Assembly (NCBI GenBank): GCA_964551295.1
Contig: CAZKDJ010000018.1
Span: 1 to 34,813 of the forward strand
Direction: 5' to 3'
DNA: 34,813 nucleotides
Source: JAFGED01 sp964551295
GTDB lineage: Bacteria; Chloroflexota; Anaerolineae; B4-G1
This document shows, in pieces, positions 34,478-34,813 of the stretch. Each line of letters opens with the position of its first letter. The first letter of the stretch is position 1. The notes under the pieces were generated by a model. It saw only the letters and a program-made list of their open reading frames with translations. It made no database searches and was not told the DNA's origin. A program made the position numbers and the translations under genes.

Positions 34478-34747
34478 ATGAAAACCGTAAGACATCTACT
34501 TACACTAGCCGTATTGCTGCTCGCTCTGCTGCCTGCGAAACCGGCCCTGGGCGAAGTGGACCCGCCCCAAACCACGCTTTTCGTCACACCCACCCCTGTG
34601 CCTACCGCAACACCTTTGCCAACTCCCACGTCGTCCTCCCGGGCTACGCCCATCATCCTCAACCTCATCCCCAGCGTGGCTGCAGTCGTGGTCCTTCTGA
34701 TAGCGGCAGTGTGGCTGCACAGGCAAGCGTTTTCGAAACAAGCCTAG
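34478..34747 (+). CDS. Small exported protein with C-terminal membrane anchor
   Basis: This 89-residue protein is not assigned to a family. Residues 1-25 are a signal peptide (TLAVLLLALLPAKPALG, cleavage likely after ALG). They are followed by a short low-complexity Pro/Thr region (VTPTPVPTATPLPTPTSSS) that could be glycosylated or act as a spacer. A transmembrane helix follows at about 63-80 (NLIPSVAAVVVLLIAAVWL), then a short basic tail. The layout (signal, linker, single anchor, positive tail) suggests a small surface protein tethered to the membrane. GGAGG lies 6 nt before the ATG and a TATAAT at 34437-34442 may be its -10 box. The window ends 66 nt after the stop with nothing recognisable. 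Confidence 0.72.
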   Translation: MKTVRHLLTLAVLLLALLPAKPALGEVDPPQTTLFVTPTPVPTATPLPTPTSSSRATPIILNLIPSVAAVVVLLIAAVWLHRQAFSKQA

Positions 34748-34813
34748 CGCCCTCTTTAACCGTCCCGGCCAGCAGCACGCTAATCCAAAAAGTCGGGAAC
34801 CTACATACGCCCT

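Overview
The window looks like a GC-rich, Anaerolineae/Chloroflexota-type chromosome, probably a metagenome contig. The clues are overall gene style, a secreted protein ending in a YLP-type tail (FIYLPIVMRNH), and housekeeping genes mixed with nucleoside-salvage genes. The phylum is inferred from style, not from a marker search. A canonical parS site (18630-18645) suggests the origin-proximal part of a chromosome.

Region 1 (1-9730, all minus strand) reads as one tightly packed cluster in the order mtnA, rfbF, rfbG, an SDR, rfbH, two GT2 glycosyltransferases, a PfkB (adenosine-type) kinase, a GNAT acetyltransferase and ahcY (cut by the window edge). Recycling of SAM by-products (mtnA, ahcY, probable adenosine kinase) flanks a CDP-3,6-dideoxyhexose pathway. 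The rfbH gene carries a complete 380-residue LAGLIDADG intein in its active-site motif. Removing it restores the C-X57-C-X1-C spacing expected of the [2Fe-2S] dehydrase.

Region 2 (9800-11310, minus) is a HigB/HigA toxin-antitoxin operon with its own promoter, an operator-like palindrome, an unusually long antitoxin and a third small gene, closed by a terminator. Region 3 (11560-16080, minus) is rpoC alone, with a strong promoter, a leader of about 140 nt and a strong terminator; rpoB is not beside it.

Region 4 (16235-20990, mostly plus) holds a cytoplasmic GH20 hexosaminidase, cutA, parS, an unknown minus-strand gene, a small helical protein and a two-HKD phospholipase D-like lipoprotein. 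Region 5 (20995-28772, plus) is a BMP/PnrA-type nucleoside ABC transporter operon followed by an MTA/SAH deaminase-type amidohydrolase. Its ATPase has about four transmembrane helices inserted inside the first nucleotide-binding domain, and both permeases carry extra N-terminal membrane segments. I regard this as the most unusual system in the window, together with the intein.

Region 6 (28964-34747, plus) contains a 1377-residue exported protein (CBM9-like domain, two C39-like cysteine peptidase domains, DUF11 and NEW3-like repeats), an isocitrate/isopropylmalate dehydrogenase family enzyme and a small anchored protein. Functionally, the nucleoside importer, the deaminase, mtnA, the kinase and ahcY fit a theme of purine nucleoside and methylthioadenosine salvage. 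Short heptamer or octamer tandem repeats recur at gene junctions.
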